NCBI GenBank assembly: GCA_045531405.1 | Contig: JAZSDX010000077.1 | Coordinates: 1-64,000 of the forward strand | Reading direction: 5' to 3' | Length of the DNA: 64,000 nucleotides | Origin: RGIG4079 sp045531405 | Lineage (GTDB): Bacteria; Bacteroidota; Bacteroidia; Bacteroidales; Muribaculaceae | Shown: piece after piece, positions 35,372 through 44,841 of the stretch | Position numbering within the stretch: position 1 is the first letter of the stretch | How the letters are laid out: every line of letters begins with the position of its first letter | The notes under the pieces: model-generated | Told to the model about the DNA's origin: nothing | What the model saw: the letters and a program-made list of their open reading frames with translations, nothing else | Database searches by the model: none | Position numbers and translations under genes: made by a program

Positions 35372-36586
35372 CTACATTAATTCTACTCGTTTTAGATTTT
35401 CTTCATCTCCAAGAATGTAGTATATATTCTTCAGATGCTTTAACGCATCACCCATATTTTGCTCATCAAGGTTAAATGCTTCTTCTAATTGAGATGCAGC
35501 TTCGCGCAAAAGAGGCTCCGTTTGCTCTTTTCGAATTTTGTCATATTCAGATTGCGACTTATTAGAAGCCTCATTATCTATTGTATATGCCTTGTTATAC
35601 AACAAGTTCCCTAAATGGAAATGAGCTATTGCCATTTTTCCATCCAACTCAACCGCCTTACGATAAGAAGTAATCGCACCTTCTTGGTCTCCTTCATTTT
35701 CCAACAATACACCAATCAAATCATGATATTGTGCATTATTCGGATCTGAATCAAGCAAACCTCCAATAAATTGCTTTGCATTTGCAAAATCTTTCTTTTC
35801 TAAATAATCATTTACGATAACTTGCAAATAAACAGGGTCTTCATTACCATATAACGGATATGCAATTTTGGCATACTTACATGCTATATCATTCTTTTTT
35901 GCTTGCGATGCAACTGCAATAGCATAGTCAAATAAATTTTTCTTTTGATATCCTTTTACATATGCTTTATCAAAAGCAACTAATGAGTTCTCTAACTCAT
36001 TTATTTGCCATGCAGCCAACGCTTGATTAAATATTATTTGCGCTACAACTGTATCTGCATCAGCTTTCAAACCAGCGCGTGCAATACGTACATCTTGAGG
36101 CAAGTTCGCATAAATATCCCATGCCTTATACGCTCCGGCATAATCTTCGGCTTCCCATAAGAAAATACCGGCATTATTAAAATGAGAATAATTTTCAGCA
36201 ATTGTTTTTACAATCTTTTTTGATTCTTTTGTTTTAACCTTGCCTTTTTCATCAACGATTGTATCTAAAGGCAATGCATTAATCATATAATTATATCCAT
36301 CAATAAGTGCATTACCTATTTCTTTTTTATCCACCTCTTGACCCATTTGAACCTTTAAGAACAAAGCATCATAATGAGCAAATGCAGCATTCCCGGCAAC
36401 CATCCATGCTTTTACATCATCTTTTGTTTCAGGATTTGTTGTTATTTCTGCAATTTTAGCTTTTACTGTAGGATAATCAAAGTTACCACTTTTAACAGTA
36501 TTTTCAACCTCTTTCAAAAGGCTTTTTTGTGCCGACATTGACATTGCTGCAAAAAGACACAAGCCTAAAATACTAATTTTTCTCAT
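35372..36586 (-). CDS. Exported TPR-repeat protein downstream of gyrA
   Basis: A 404-residue protein with a signal peptide (1-19, AAMSMSA before Gln) and tetratricopeptide-like helices. The clearest TPRs are about 275-345 (NAQYHDLIGVLLENEGDQEGAITSYRKAVELDG, then MAIAHFHLGNLLYNKA), with more divergent repeats earlier. The C-terminal PLLREAASQLEEAFNLD segment is the last repeat. TPRs mediate protein contacts, and the protein probably sits in the periplasm. It follows gyrA by 26 bp on the same strand and is likely co-transcribed, an arrangement I believe is common in Bacteroidales. The partner is unknown. Confidence 0.85.
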   Translation of the reverse strand: MRKISILGLCLFAAMSMSAQKSLLKEVENTVKSGNFDYPTVKAKIAEITTNPETKDDVKAWMVAGNAAFAHYDALFLKVQMGQEVDKKEIGNALIDGYNYMINALPLDTIVDEKGKVKTKESKKIVKTIAENYSHFNNAGIFLWEAEDYAGAYKAWDIYANLPQDVRIARAGLKADADTVVAQIIFNQALAAWQINELENSLVAFDKAYVKGYQKKNLFDYAIAVASQAKKNDIACKYAKIAYPLYGNEDPVYLQVIVNDYLEKKDFANAKQFIGGLLDSDPNNAQYHDLIGVLLENEGDQEGAITSYRKAVELDGKMAIAHFHLGNLLYNKAYTIDNEASNKSQSEYDKIRKEQTEPLLREAASQLEEAFNLDEQNMGDALKHLKNIYYILGDEENLKRVELM

Positions 36587-36612
36587 AATTTATTGTATTT
36601 AAGTTGTTAATA

Positions 36613-39168
36613 TTATTCTTCGACTTCTTCTTGAGCTCCTTCAGTTGCGTTAGCTTCTTCTACATCGTCGTCTAAAACCGGGCCTTCCAATACTTCACCA
36701 TCTACTTGTTCTACCTCTTCTTCAGGATCGGTATCAACACAGCAAACCGAAGCGATTGAATCATTTCGTTTTTCAAGATTAATAACCCTTACACCTTGAG
36801 TTGCGCGTCCCATTACACGGAAATCAGCAACATGAATACGCAATGTTATACCTGACTTATTAATGATTACCAAATCGTTTTCATCATTAACACTCTTTAT
36901 AGCAACAAGGGCACCGGTTTTTTCGGTAACATTCATTGTTTTAACACCTTTACCCCCACGGTTTGTGATACGATAATCTTCGAGGAGTGAACGTTTACCA
37001 TAACCATTTTCAGAAAGCACCATGACATTGTTTTCAGAATCGGCATTCATACAAATCATTCCAACAACCTCGTCATTGCCACCATCAAGAGTCATACCAC
37101 GAACACCTGTTGACATACGTCCCATTTCACGCACTTTACTTTCGTGGAATCGGATAGCACGGCCATTGCGATTTGCGATAAGAATTTCAGAATTGCCATC
37201 GGTCAATTCAACTTGTAGCAATTGATCATCTTCGCGAATAATAATAGCATTTACACCATTTGCTCGAGGACGAGAATATGCTTCAAGTTTTGTTTTCTTT
37301 ATGATACCATTCTTTGTGCAGAAAATCAAGTTATGACTATTCACAAACTCACTATCGCCAAGAGCTTTGATGCGAATAAATGCTTTCACAGCATCATCTG
37401 ATTCGATATTTAGCAAGTTTTGAATTGCTCGACCTTTTGAATTCTTAGTACCTTCAGGAATATCATAAACTTTCAACCAGTAGCAACGTCCTTTTTGAGT
37501 GAAGAACAACATATAATTATGCATTGACGCAGGATATATATGTTCAATAAAGTCTTCATCGCGAGTATCACTACCCTTAGCTCCTACTCCACCACGATTT
37601 TGGGCTCGAAACTCGGTTAATGGAGTACGTTTGATATATCCAAGATGAGAAATTGTAATAATCATTTCATCATCGGCATAGAAATCTTCAGCATTAAAGT
37701 CGCCTGCAGTATAATCTATTTCAGTGCGTCGTTCATCGCCATATTTATCACGTATTTCAAGAAGCTCTTCTTTGATTAAATTACGACAAACCGCATCATT
37801 GTTTAGAATTTCTTCCAAACTTGCGATTAATTGCAAAATTTCCTCGTAAGCTTGCGTAAGTTTGTCTTGTTCAAGACCGGTGAGTTGCTTCAATCGCATT
37901 TCGACGATAGCAGTTGTTTGAGCATCGGTCAATTCAAAGCGCTCACTCAATCGAGCTTTTGCCTCGTCGGTATTAGCCGAAGAACGAATAATATGAATTA
38001 CTTCATCGATATTTTGAGATGCAATAATCAAACCTTGCAAAATATGAGCACGTTCTTGAGCTTTTCCAAGTTGGAATTTTGTGCGACGAATCACAACATC
38101 ATGACGATGGTCAACAAATGATTGAAGCAATTCTTTTAGATTCAACAATTTGGGACGACCATTTACCAATGCAACATTATTCACACTGAATGATGCTTGC
38201 ATTTGAGTCATCTTATATAATTTATTTAGCACAACATTGGCATTTGCATCGCTTTTCAAACGAATAACAATACGCATACCTTTATAGTTACTTTCGTCGT
38301 TTAGATCAGCAATACCATCGATCTTCTTTTCATTAACAAGCTCTGCTATATATTTAATAAGTTCAGCCTTGTTGACGTTATAAGGAATTTCAGTTACAAT
38401 AATATCTTCATGGTTAGCATCACTTTCAATTTCAGCTTTAGCTCGGATTAAAATGCGCCCACGACCTGTTTCGTAAGCATCTTTAACTCCATTATAACCA
38501 TATATTGTACCTCCTGTTGGGAAATCTGGAGCTTTAATATATTGCATTAATTCCGAAATGGTCAATTCCGGATTATCAACTAATGCCACACACGCATTGA
38601 TTGACTCTGTCAAGTTGTGAGGAGGCATATTTGTTGCCATACCCACAGCAATACCGGATGCACCATTTACCAATAAATTAGGAATACGTGTTGGCAATAC
38701 GGTTGGCTCCTTGCGAGAGTTATCATAATTAGGTTGAAAATCTACTGTATCGGCATCAATATCTTGTAGCATTTCTTCCCCTATTTTATCCAATCTCACC
38801 TCGGTATAACGCATTGCCGCTGCGCTATCGCCATCAACGGAGCCAAAGTTTCCATGACCATCAACGAGAGTATATCGTAATGCCCAAGGTTGAGCCAAGC
38901 GCACGACTGTTCCATAAATTGAGGAGTCGCCATGAGGGTGATACTTACCCATCACTTCACCAACACAGTTAGCTGATTTTTTGTGTGGATGATCTGAGGT
39001 ATTCCCCATTTCATTCATTCCATAGAGCACTCTTCGATGCACAGGTTTCAAACCATCTCTCACATCGGGAAGCGCACGCGACACAATTACCGACATAGAA
39101 TAGTCGATATATGCCGATTTCATTTCGTTCTCGATATTAATCTTTAATATTCGATCTTGTTCCAACAT
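36613..39168 (-). CDS. gyrA: DNA gyrase subunit A
   Basis: An 851-residue subunit of the type II topoisomerase that introduces negative supercoils. The catalytic Tyr121 is in AAMRYTEVRL. The quinolone-resistance region reads HPHGDSSIYGTVVRLAQ at 77-93, with Ser82 (equal to E. coli Ser83) present and Gly86 where E. coli has Asp87. The C-terminal beta-pinwheel runs about 505-810 and includes the GyrA-box QNRGGVGAKG near 535, which marks gyrase rather than topoisomerase IV. A highly acidic tail closes the protein. It has a promoter element about 90 bp upstream and diverges from clpC. Confidence 0.97.
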   Translation of the reverse strand: MLEQDRILKINIENEMKSAYIDYSMSVIVSRALPDVRDGLKPVHRRVLYGMNEMGNTSDHPHKKSANCVGEVMGKYHPHGDSSIYGTVVRLAQPWALRYTLVDGHGNFGSVDGDSAAAMRYTEVRLDKIGEEMLQDIDADTVDFQPNYDNSRKEPTVLPTRIPNLLVNGASGIAVGMATNMPPHNLTESINACVALVDNPELTISELMQYIKAPDFPTGGTIYGYNGVKDAYETGRGRILIRAKAEIESDANHEDIIVTEIPYNVNKAELIKYIAELVNEKKIDGIADLNDESNYKGMRIVIRLKSDANANVVLNKLYKMTQMQASFSVNNVALVNGRPKLLNLKELLQSFVDHRHDVVIRRTKFQLGKAQERAHILQGLIIASQNIDEVIHIIRSSANTDEAKARLSERFELTDAQTTAIVEMRLKQLTGLEQDKLTQAYEEILQLIASLEEILNNDAVCRNLIKEELLEIRDKYGDERRTEIDYTAGDFNAEDFYADDEMIITISHLGYIKRTPLTEFRAQNRGGVGAKGSDTRDEDFIEHIYPASMHNYMLFFTQKGRCYWLKVYDIPEGTKNSKGRAIQNLLNIESDDAVKAFIRIKALGDSEFVNSHNLIFCTKNGIIKKTKLEAYSRPRANGVNAIIIREDDQLLQVELTDGNSEILIANRNGRAIRFHESKVREMGRMSTGVRGMTLDGGNDEVVGMICMNADSENNVMVLSENGYGKRSLLEDYRITNRGGKGVKTMNVTEKTGALVAIKSVNDENDLVIINKSGITLRIHVADFRVMGRATQGVRVINLEKRNDSIASVCCVDTDPEEEVEQVDGEVLEGPVLDDDVEEANATEGAQEEVEE

Positions 39169-39260
39169 TGCTTTTATATAATGATGTGTTAATTAGTCTA
39201 TTATTTCCCATATGACCACCTTTAGCCAATATAGGTTTAATTAATTCTTAAAATATCATA

Positions 39261-39268
39261 CAAATATA
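39261..39268 (-). promoter_or_regulatory. Promoter -7 element of gyrA
   Basis: On the minus strand TATATTTG, matching TAnnTTTG. It gives a leader of about 85 bases to the gyrA ATG at 39168. The -33 region is AT-rich without a strict TTTG. Confidence 0.65.
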
Positions 39269-39356
39269 CAACTTTTTTACCTAATATTTAAATTTTCACG
39301 GCATCTTTTATTTTTTTAATGATACAACCAAACTATTAAGATTTATCAATAGATAT

Positions 39357-39373
39357 TTGGCACAATAATTGCA
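39357..39373 (+). promoter_or_regulatory. Sigma-54 (RpoN) promoter before clpC-htpG
   Basis: TTGGCACAATAATTGCA matches the sigma-54 consensus YTGGCACGNNNNTTGCW at all but one fixed position. GG (39359-39360) and GC (39371-39372) are exactly 10 bases apart, as required for the -24/-12 pair. Transcription would start near 39384, leaving a leader of about 37 bases. No TAnnTTTG element precedes clpC. No upstream enhancer-binding site is recognised by eye. Confidence 0.7.
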
Positions 39374-39420
39374 CTATAATGAATATTACAACAAGTATTT
39401 TAATGATTCAAATTTTATAA

Positions 39421-41949
39421 ATGGACATCAAATTCACCCCAGAATATAAATCTATTCTTGAAATTAGTCGCAATGAAGCAATGCGTCATCAAAGCTCTGA
39501 AATTGAGCCAGCACACCTTCTTCTTGCGCTAACAGATTCTTCATCAACTCGAACCCTAAAACTAATGGAGGCATTAACTACTGAAATTTCCGTTGAACAC
39601 CTTCGTAACGAGTTGGACAAAAACTCTTATAACCACTCTCCCGACTACTCTCCCGACAATCTTTATGTCAATTCTCATACTGAACGAATAATAAAACTCA
39701 GTGAATTAGAAGCACGAATGTTAAAATGCGACAATGTTGATGCCGAGCATTTATTGTTAGCACTTTTTCATAATTCAGAAATCCTTAGTATGCCATTCAT
39801 ACAGAGTTTTATAAATTCAGGCATAACATATGAAGGTTTATATAAGCAACTTAAAAATATAACCGAAGCTCCAGTTGCCGGAACCGGATTTACCGAAGAT
39901 GACATCGATGATGATGACATTATGTCACAAAAAAAAGAAATATCTCAATCACAGAAAAAACATTCAACAAAAAAGGACAACGACACTCCGATTCTTGACA
40001 AGTTTGGTATTGACATGACAAAAGCCGCAGAAAATGGAGCTTTAGACCCTGTTATTGGTCGAGAATTAGAAATTGAGCGAATTGCTCAAATATTGAGCCG
40101 CCGTAAAAAGAACAACCCTGTACTTATCGGAGAACCGGGCGTTGGAAAATCTGCCATCGTTGAAGGTTTGGCCTTACGTATTATACAACGCAAAGTTTCT
40201 CGTCTATTATTTGACAAACGAGTAATTGCCTTGGATATGGCTTCAATTGTAGCCGGAACAAAATATCGTGGACAATTTGAAGAACGCATCAAAGCTATAC
40301 TTGACGAACTATCCAAAAACAAAGACATCATATTATTTATTGATGAACTACATACCATCGTAGGTGCAGGAAATGCCCAAGGGACTATGGATGCGGCAAA
40401 TCTATTAAAACCAGCTTTAGCTCGCGGAGAAATTCAATGCATCGGAGCAACCACACTTGATGAATACCGAAAAAATATCGAAAAAGATGGAGCTCTTGAA
40501 CGCCGCTTTCAAAAAGTTGTAGTAGAGCCAACTTCTGCCGAAGAAACATTACAAATCCTAAACAACATCAAGGACAAATATGAAAATCATCACAATGTAA
40601 CCTTCACACCAGAAGCCATTAATGCATGTGTAAAACTCACACAACGATATATTAGCGATAGGAACTTCCCAGACAAAGCAATTGATGCATTAGACGAAGC
40701 CGGGTCAAGGGTTCATGTAAAAAACATCACTGTACCAAAAGAAATTGAAAACTTAGAGCTTGAAATCGACAATGTCGCTCAATTAAAACTAAAAGCCGCT
40801 CAATCTCAAAATTTTGAAAGCGCTGCTGCTTATAGGGATAATGAACATCTTTTACGCAAACAACTTGAAGATGCTAAACAAGAATGGGTGGAAAAAATTA
40901 GCAATGAACGAGAAATTGTTGACGAAGACAAAGTTGCCGAAGTTGTTGCTATGATGACTGGTGTACCCGTTCAAAGAATTGCTCAAGCTGAAGGGATGCG
41001 TCTTCTTGAAATGGCAACAAACTTAAAGCATGACATTATTGGTCAAGACAAAGCTATTGATAAAATAGCCAAAGCCATTCAACGAAATCGCATTGGGTTA
41101 AAAGACCCCAACAAACCAATTGGTACATTTATGTTCTTAGGGCCTACCGGTGTTGGGAAAACGCACTTAGCTAAGAAACTTGCCGAATATTTATTTGATT
41201 CGACGGATACTCTTATTCGCGTTGACATGAGTGAGTTTATGGAAAAATTCACCGTATCTCGATTGGTAGGAGCTCCTCCAGGATACGTTGGCTATGAGGA
41301 AGGAGGTCAATTAACTGAGAAGGTGCGTCGTCGCCCCTACTCTGTTGTTCTTCTTGACGAGATTGAAAAAGCTCACCCCGATGTATTCAACATCCTACTC
41401 CAAGTCATGGATGAAGGTCGTCTTACTGATAGTTTTGGGCGCAAAGTTGATTTCAAAAACACAATAATAATAATGACATCAAACATTGGCACTCGTCAAT
41501 TAAAAGATTTCGGTTCCGGAATTGGGTTTAATACAAAAACAATAGACAAAGAATACACTCATAGTATTTTACAAAAAGCACTAAACAAAGCTTTTTCACC
41601 CGAGTTTCTTAATCGCATTGACGACATTATCATGTTTGACACTCTTGATAAAGATGCTATATTCAAGATAATAGATTTAGAAATATCCGAATTATTCAAC
41701 AGGATTGAATCTCTTGGATATAAGTTAAGTGTAACCGACGAAGCCAAATCTTTTATTGCCGAAAAAGGATACGACTCTCAATATGGCGCACGTCCTCTAA
41801 AAAGAGCCATTCAAAAATACATTGAGGATGAACTTTCCGAATTAATAATTGGTAATAATGTTTCAATTGGAGACTCTATTATAATTGACTTTGACAAAGA
41901 AAACGATAAAATTATCACTACCAAAATCAAAGACGATATTTCAAAATAA
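39421..41949 (+). CDS. clpC: AAA+ protease ATPase ClpC
   Basis: An 842-residue Hsp100 unfoldase that feeds substrates to ClpP. Two Clp N-domain repeats span 1-145. AAA domain 1 starts near 200, with Walker A GEPGVGKS at 237-244. A UVR-like coiled-coil insert (about 450-495, FESAAAYRDNEHLLRKQLED) marks ClpC rather than ClpB. AAA domain 2 has Walker A GPTGVGKT near 575. The loop GSGIGFN near 700 holds the IGF-type ClpP-docking tripeptide, so it works with ClpP. An acidic, low-complexity linker (155-190) joins the N-domain. It heads a heat-shock operon with htpG 19 bp downstream and has a sigma-54-like promoter. Confidence 0.93.
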   Translation: MDIKFTPEYKSILEISRNEAMRHQSSEIEPAHLLLALTDSSSTRTLKLMEALTTEISVEHLRNELDKNSYNHSPDYSPDNLYVNSHTERIIKLSELEARMLKCDNVDAEHLLLALFHNSEILSMPFIQSFINSGITYEGLYKQLKNITEAPVAGTGFTEDDIDDDDIMSQKKEISQSQKKHSTKKDNDTPILDKFGIDMTKAAENGALDPVIGRELEIERIAQILSRRKKNNPVLIGEPGVGKSAIVEGLALRIIQRKVSRLLFDKRVIALDMASIVAGTKYRGQFEERIKAILDELSKNKDIILFIDELHTIVGAGNAQGTMDAANLLKPALARGEIQCIGATTLDEYRKNIEKDGALERRFQKVVVEPTSAEETLQILNNIKDKYENHHNVTFTPEAINACVKLTQRYISDRNFPDKAIDALDEAGSRVHVKNITVPKEIENLELEIDNVAQLKLKAAQSQNFESAAAYRDNEHLLRKQLEDAKQEWVEKISNEREIVDEDKVAEVVAMMTGVPVQRIAQAEGMRLLEMATNLKHDIIGQDKAIDKIAKAIQRNRIGLKDPNKPIGTFMFLGPTGVGKTHLAKKLAEYLFDSTDTLIRVDMSEFMEKFTVSRLVGAPPGYVGYEEGGQLTEKVRRRPYSVVLLDEIEKAHPDVFNILLQVMDEGRLTDSFGRKVDFKNTIIIMTSNIGTRQLKDFGSGIGFNTKTIDKEYTHSILQKALNKAFSPEFLNRIDDIIMFDTLDKDAIFKIIDLEISELFNRIESLGYKLSVTDEAKSFIAEKGYDSQYGARPLKRAIQKYIEDELSELIIGNNVSIGDSIIIDFDKENDKIITTKIKDDISK

Positions 41950-41968
41950 TTCTAAAAAACTATAAATT

Positions 41969-44011
41969 ATGAAAAAAGGAAATATTGGGGTTACAACCGA
42001 AAACATTTTCCCCGTAATAAAAAAATTTCTTTATAGCGACCACGAAATATTCCTACGCGAACTTGTATCAAATGCCATTGACGCAACTCAGAAATTAAAA
42101 ACATTGTCATCATGTGGCGAATACAAAGGTGAACTTGGAGAACTTAATGTAAAAGTTATTGCCAACAAAGAAAACGGCACGCTCACCATTAGCGACCAAG
42201 GCATAGGTATGACAGCTGAAGATATAGATAAATATATCAATCAAATCGCATTTTCGGGAGCCGAAGAATTTCTTGAAAAATATAAAGATAATGCCAACGC
42301 AATTATCGGGCACTTTGGCTTAGGTTTTTATTCAGCATTCATGGTAGCCAAGAAAGTAGAGATTCGGTCTCTATCATATATCGATGGTTCTAAAGCGGTA
42401 AAATGGGAATGTGATGGCTCGCCCGAATATTCAATGGAAGAAATTGAGAAAGACTCTCGAGGCACTGACATCGTTCTATATATTGACGATGAAAACAAAG
42501 ATTTCCTTGAACAATCACGCATTGACACTTTATTAAAGAAATATTGCCGATTCCTTCCAGTCCCTGTAATTTCAGGTAAAGAACAAGAATGGAAAGATGG
42601 CAAATATGTTGATACCGACAAAGATAAAGTTATCAACGAAACTTCTCCTGCATGGATGAAAAAACCATCAGAACTAAAAGATGAAGACTATTTGAACTTC
42701 TACCACGAGCTATATCCCGGTCAAGACGATCCTCTTTTTTGGATTCACTTAAATGTTGATTATCCATTTACCCTTACCGGCATATTGTTCTTCCCAAAAA
42801 TCAAGAACAACTTCGACATAAATAAAAATCGCATTCAACTCTATTGCAACCAAGTATTTGTTACCGACTCGGTTGAGGGTGTTGTTCCTGAGTTTCTAAT
42901 GCTTCTTCAAGGGGTCATCGATTCTCCCGATATTCCTCTAAATGTTTCTCGCTCATATCTTCAAAGCGATGCTGCTGTTAAAAAAATATCAACCTACATC
43001 ACTAAAAAAGTATCTTCACGTCTTGAAGAAATTTTCAAAGCAGATAGAGCTGAATTTGAGAAAAAATGGGACGACATTAAAATATTCATCGAGTATGGCA
43101 TGTTGAGCGATGAAAAATTCCGTGAAGCAGGCAAGAAATTTACTCTTCTCAAAGATATTGAGGAAAAATATTTCACTCTCGAAGAATACAGACAACTCAT
43201 CGAAGCGTCTCAAACCGACAAAGATGGAAATCTAATCCATCTATATACAACCGACCCCGTTGCTCAATATACTTATATTAATGCTGCAACCGAAAAAGGG
43301 TACAATGTATTATTGATGGATGGTCAACTTGACTGTCACTTCATTGGTTTACTTGAACAACAACTCGAAAAGTCCCAATTTGTACGCGTTGATAGCGACA
43401 CAATCGACAACCTCATTAGAAAAGATAACAAAAAAGAGGTATTACTCACATCTCAACAACGCAATATATTGACGGGCATTTTCAATTCTCAAATACCAAC
43501 CGTTGACAAAGCTCAATTTATAATTACTTTTGAGGCAATTAGTGCAACAGATACTCCTATCGTCATCACTCAAAATGAATATATGCGACGCATGAAAGAA
43601 ATGGCAGCATTCCAACCTGGCATGAATTTCTATGGCGAAATGCCCGACAGCTATAACCTCATTATAAATACAGAACACCCTTTAATCTCCAAGATACGAG
43701 AACAGGCTGATTCAGAAATTGCATCAAAACTTGAACCAATAATCAAATCTATTGATGAAAATAACGCAAAAATAACAACAATTCGCGACGCTAATAAAGA
43801 TTCAAAACTAAGTGATGAAGATAGCGCAAATGTTTCTACACTTGAAGAAGCTGTCAAAACGCTCCGTGAAGAAGAAACTAATTTACTGTCAACATATGCA
43901 TCTTCACAACCTATTATCAAGCAACTAATTGACCTTGCATTGCTTGGCAATGGCTTGCTTAAAGGTGAAGAACTTAATTCATTTATCAATCGTTCGATAT
44001 CTTTATTATAA
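41969..44011 (+). CDS. htpG: Chaperone HtpG (Hsp90)
   Basis: A 680-residue bacterial Hsp90 that helps fold and hold client proteins, driven by ATP. The N-terminal GHKL domain has the ATP-lid residues FLRELVSNAIDA near 30-41, DQGIGM in the ATP site and GHFGLGFYSAFMV. The middle domain has the conserved Arg loop in PLNVSRSYLQSD near 320. The C-terminal dimerisation part ends near 680. Bacteroidetes copies are longer than E. coli HtpG through an insert near 560-650 rich in Lys/Glu. It is downstream of clpC by 19 bp and shares its promoter; a terminator follows at 44036. Confidence 0.96.
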   Translation: MKKGNIGVTTENIFPVIKKFLYSDHEIFLRELVSNAIDATQKLKTLSSCGEYKGELGELNVKVIANKENGTLTISDQGIGMTAEDIDKYINQIAFSGAEEFLEKYKDNANAIIGHFGLGFYSAFMVAKKVEIRSLSYIDGSKAVKWECDGSPEYSMEEIEKDSRGTDIVLYIDDENKDFLEQSRIDTLLKKYCRFLPVPVISGKEQEWKDGKYVDTDKDKVINETSPAWMKKPSELKDEDYLNFYHELYPGQDDPLFWIHLNVDYPFTLTGILFFPKIKNNFDINKNRIQLYCNQVFVTDSVEGVVPEFLMLLQGVIDSPDIPLNVSRSYLQSDAAVKKISTYITKKVSSRLEEIFKADRAEFEKKWDDIKIFIEYGMLSDEKFREAGKKFTLLKDIEEKYFTLEEYRQLIEASQTDKDGNLIHLYTTDPVAQYTYINAATEKGYNVLLMDGQLDCHFIGLLEQQLEKSQFVRVDSDTIDNLIRKDNKKEVLLTSQQRNILTGIFNSQIPTVDKAQFIITFEAISATDTPIVITQNEYMRRMKEMAAFQPGMNFYGEMPDSYNLIINTEHPLISKIREQADSEIASKLEPIIKSIDENNAKITTIRDANKDSKLSDEDSANVSTLEEAVKTLREEETNLLSTYASSQPIIKQLIDLALLGNGLLKGEELNSFINRSISLL

Positions 44012-44035
44012 TAATCGTTAGATATTTATAAAAAC

Positions 44036-44067
44036 GACGGCGAGCAGTTTCTCAACTCCTCGCCGTC
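44036..44067. terminator. Bidirectional terminator after htpG
   Basis: A 9-bp perfect stem, 44036-44044 with 44059-44067, is extended inside by AGTT/AACT after one mismatch. It lies between the convergent stops at 44011 (+) and 44092 (-). Confidence 0.85.
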
Positions 44068-44091
44068 TTGACTATATAATATTAGATTAAA

Positions 44092-44328
44092 TCAGATAGC
44101 TTCATGGTTTTGAAAATATTTATAAGAATCACGTTGCACATAAGACTTTATTACAGCATATAACATTGTTTGTATTGGAGACAATGAGCCATCTATATCT
44201 ACCCCCATTATCATTTCTCCGATAAAAGCTGAAGCGACCGCAACACGTTCATCTTCAGGAAGAGCATTTATTGTATTTATCACATGAGGTGTAATCACAA
44301 TTGGTTGTCTTTTTACTATTGTTGCCAT
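44092..44328 (-). CDS. Small conserved-looking hypothetical protein, 78 residues
   Basis: I do not recognise a named family. The 78 residues have no signal peptide or transmembrane helix. A probable short N-terminal strand (IVITPHVI) is followed by two amphipathic helices (LPEDERVAVASAFIGEMIMG and SPIQTMLYAVIKSYVQRDSYKYF), suggesting a compact cytosolic protein. A plausible promoter (44366-44373) and a terminator shared with htpG frame it as a single-gene unit, which supports it being real. Confidence 0.7.
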   Translation of the reverse strand: MATIVKRQPIVITPHVINTINALPEDERVAVASAFIGEMIMGVDIDGSLSPIQTMLYAVIKSYVQRDSYKYFQNHEAI

Positions 44329-44365
44329 AATTATTATTTTATAAGTTTAATTTCTGATTGTAATA

Positions 44366-44373
44366 CAAATTTA
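44366..44373 (-). promoter_or_regulatory. Promoter -7 element for the 78-residue protein
   Basis: On the minus strand TAAATTTG, 37 bases before the ATG at 44328. A TTG about 22 bases upstream could be the -33 element. Confidence 0.65.
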
Positions 44374-44589
44374 CAACGCACCCTGGGCTTATATCAAGCA
44401 CACTAAAGTAAATATTTACTAAAATCATTTTTACATATAATTGATTTAATTATCTTAGACTCGGCAATTTTGAAATGAAGCTGAAATATTTTGTAAATTA
44501 GAGTTTTTAAATTATATTTGATCTATTATTAAGTCTTAGCGATTAAAACTTTGCTAAATAGTTTCAATGGCATATAAATCTTTAGCATA

Positions 44590-44823
44590 ATGAACGATAT
44601 AACACAAGTATTCAATTCCTTAATCGAACAATATAGGAGCATTGACATAGCCGAAGCTGAATTCAAAAAACTGCTTTTAGACGATGATGACTTACTTGAA
44701 GAATATCGAGAATGGTGCCATGCAGTTGGGAGCAGTGAAAAACGTGGATTTCTCGACTATTGCGACGAATATAAAATGTCGCAAGACTCGGTGTGGGATT
44801 CACTAAAAGATTTTGATGAATAA
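44590..44823 (+). CDS. Small acidic protein at the head of the agmatine operon
   Basis: A 77-residue, strongly acidic protein with no membrane segment. It has helix-rich sequence with VFNSLIEQYRSIDIAEAEFKKLL, a Trp/Cys centre EWCHAVGSSEKRGFLDYCDEY and an end VWDSLKDFDE. I do not know its function, though it looks like a conserved Bacteroidales small protein. It lies 18 bp before the agmatine deiminase gene and is probably co-transcribed. The upstream 44329-44589 region has only a poor match to a TAnnTTTG element, near 44549 (AAACTTTG). Confidence 0.7.
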   Translation: MNDITQVFNSLIEQYRSIDIAEAEFKKLLLDDDDLLEEYREWCHAVGSSEKRGFLDYCDEYKMSQDSVWDSLKDFDE

Positions 44824-44841
44824 TATAACGAATCAATAAAT

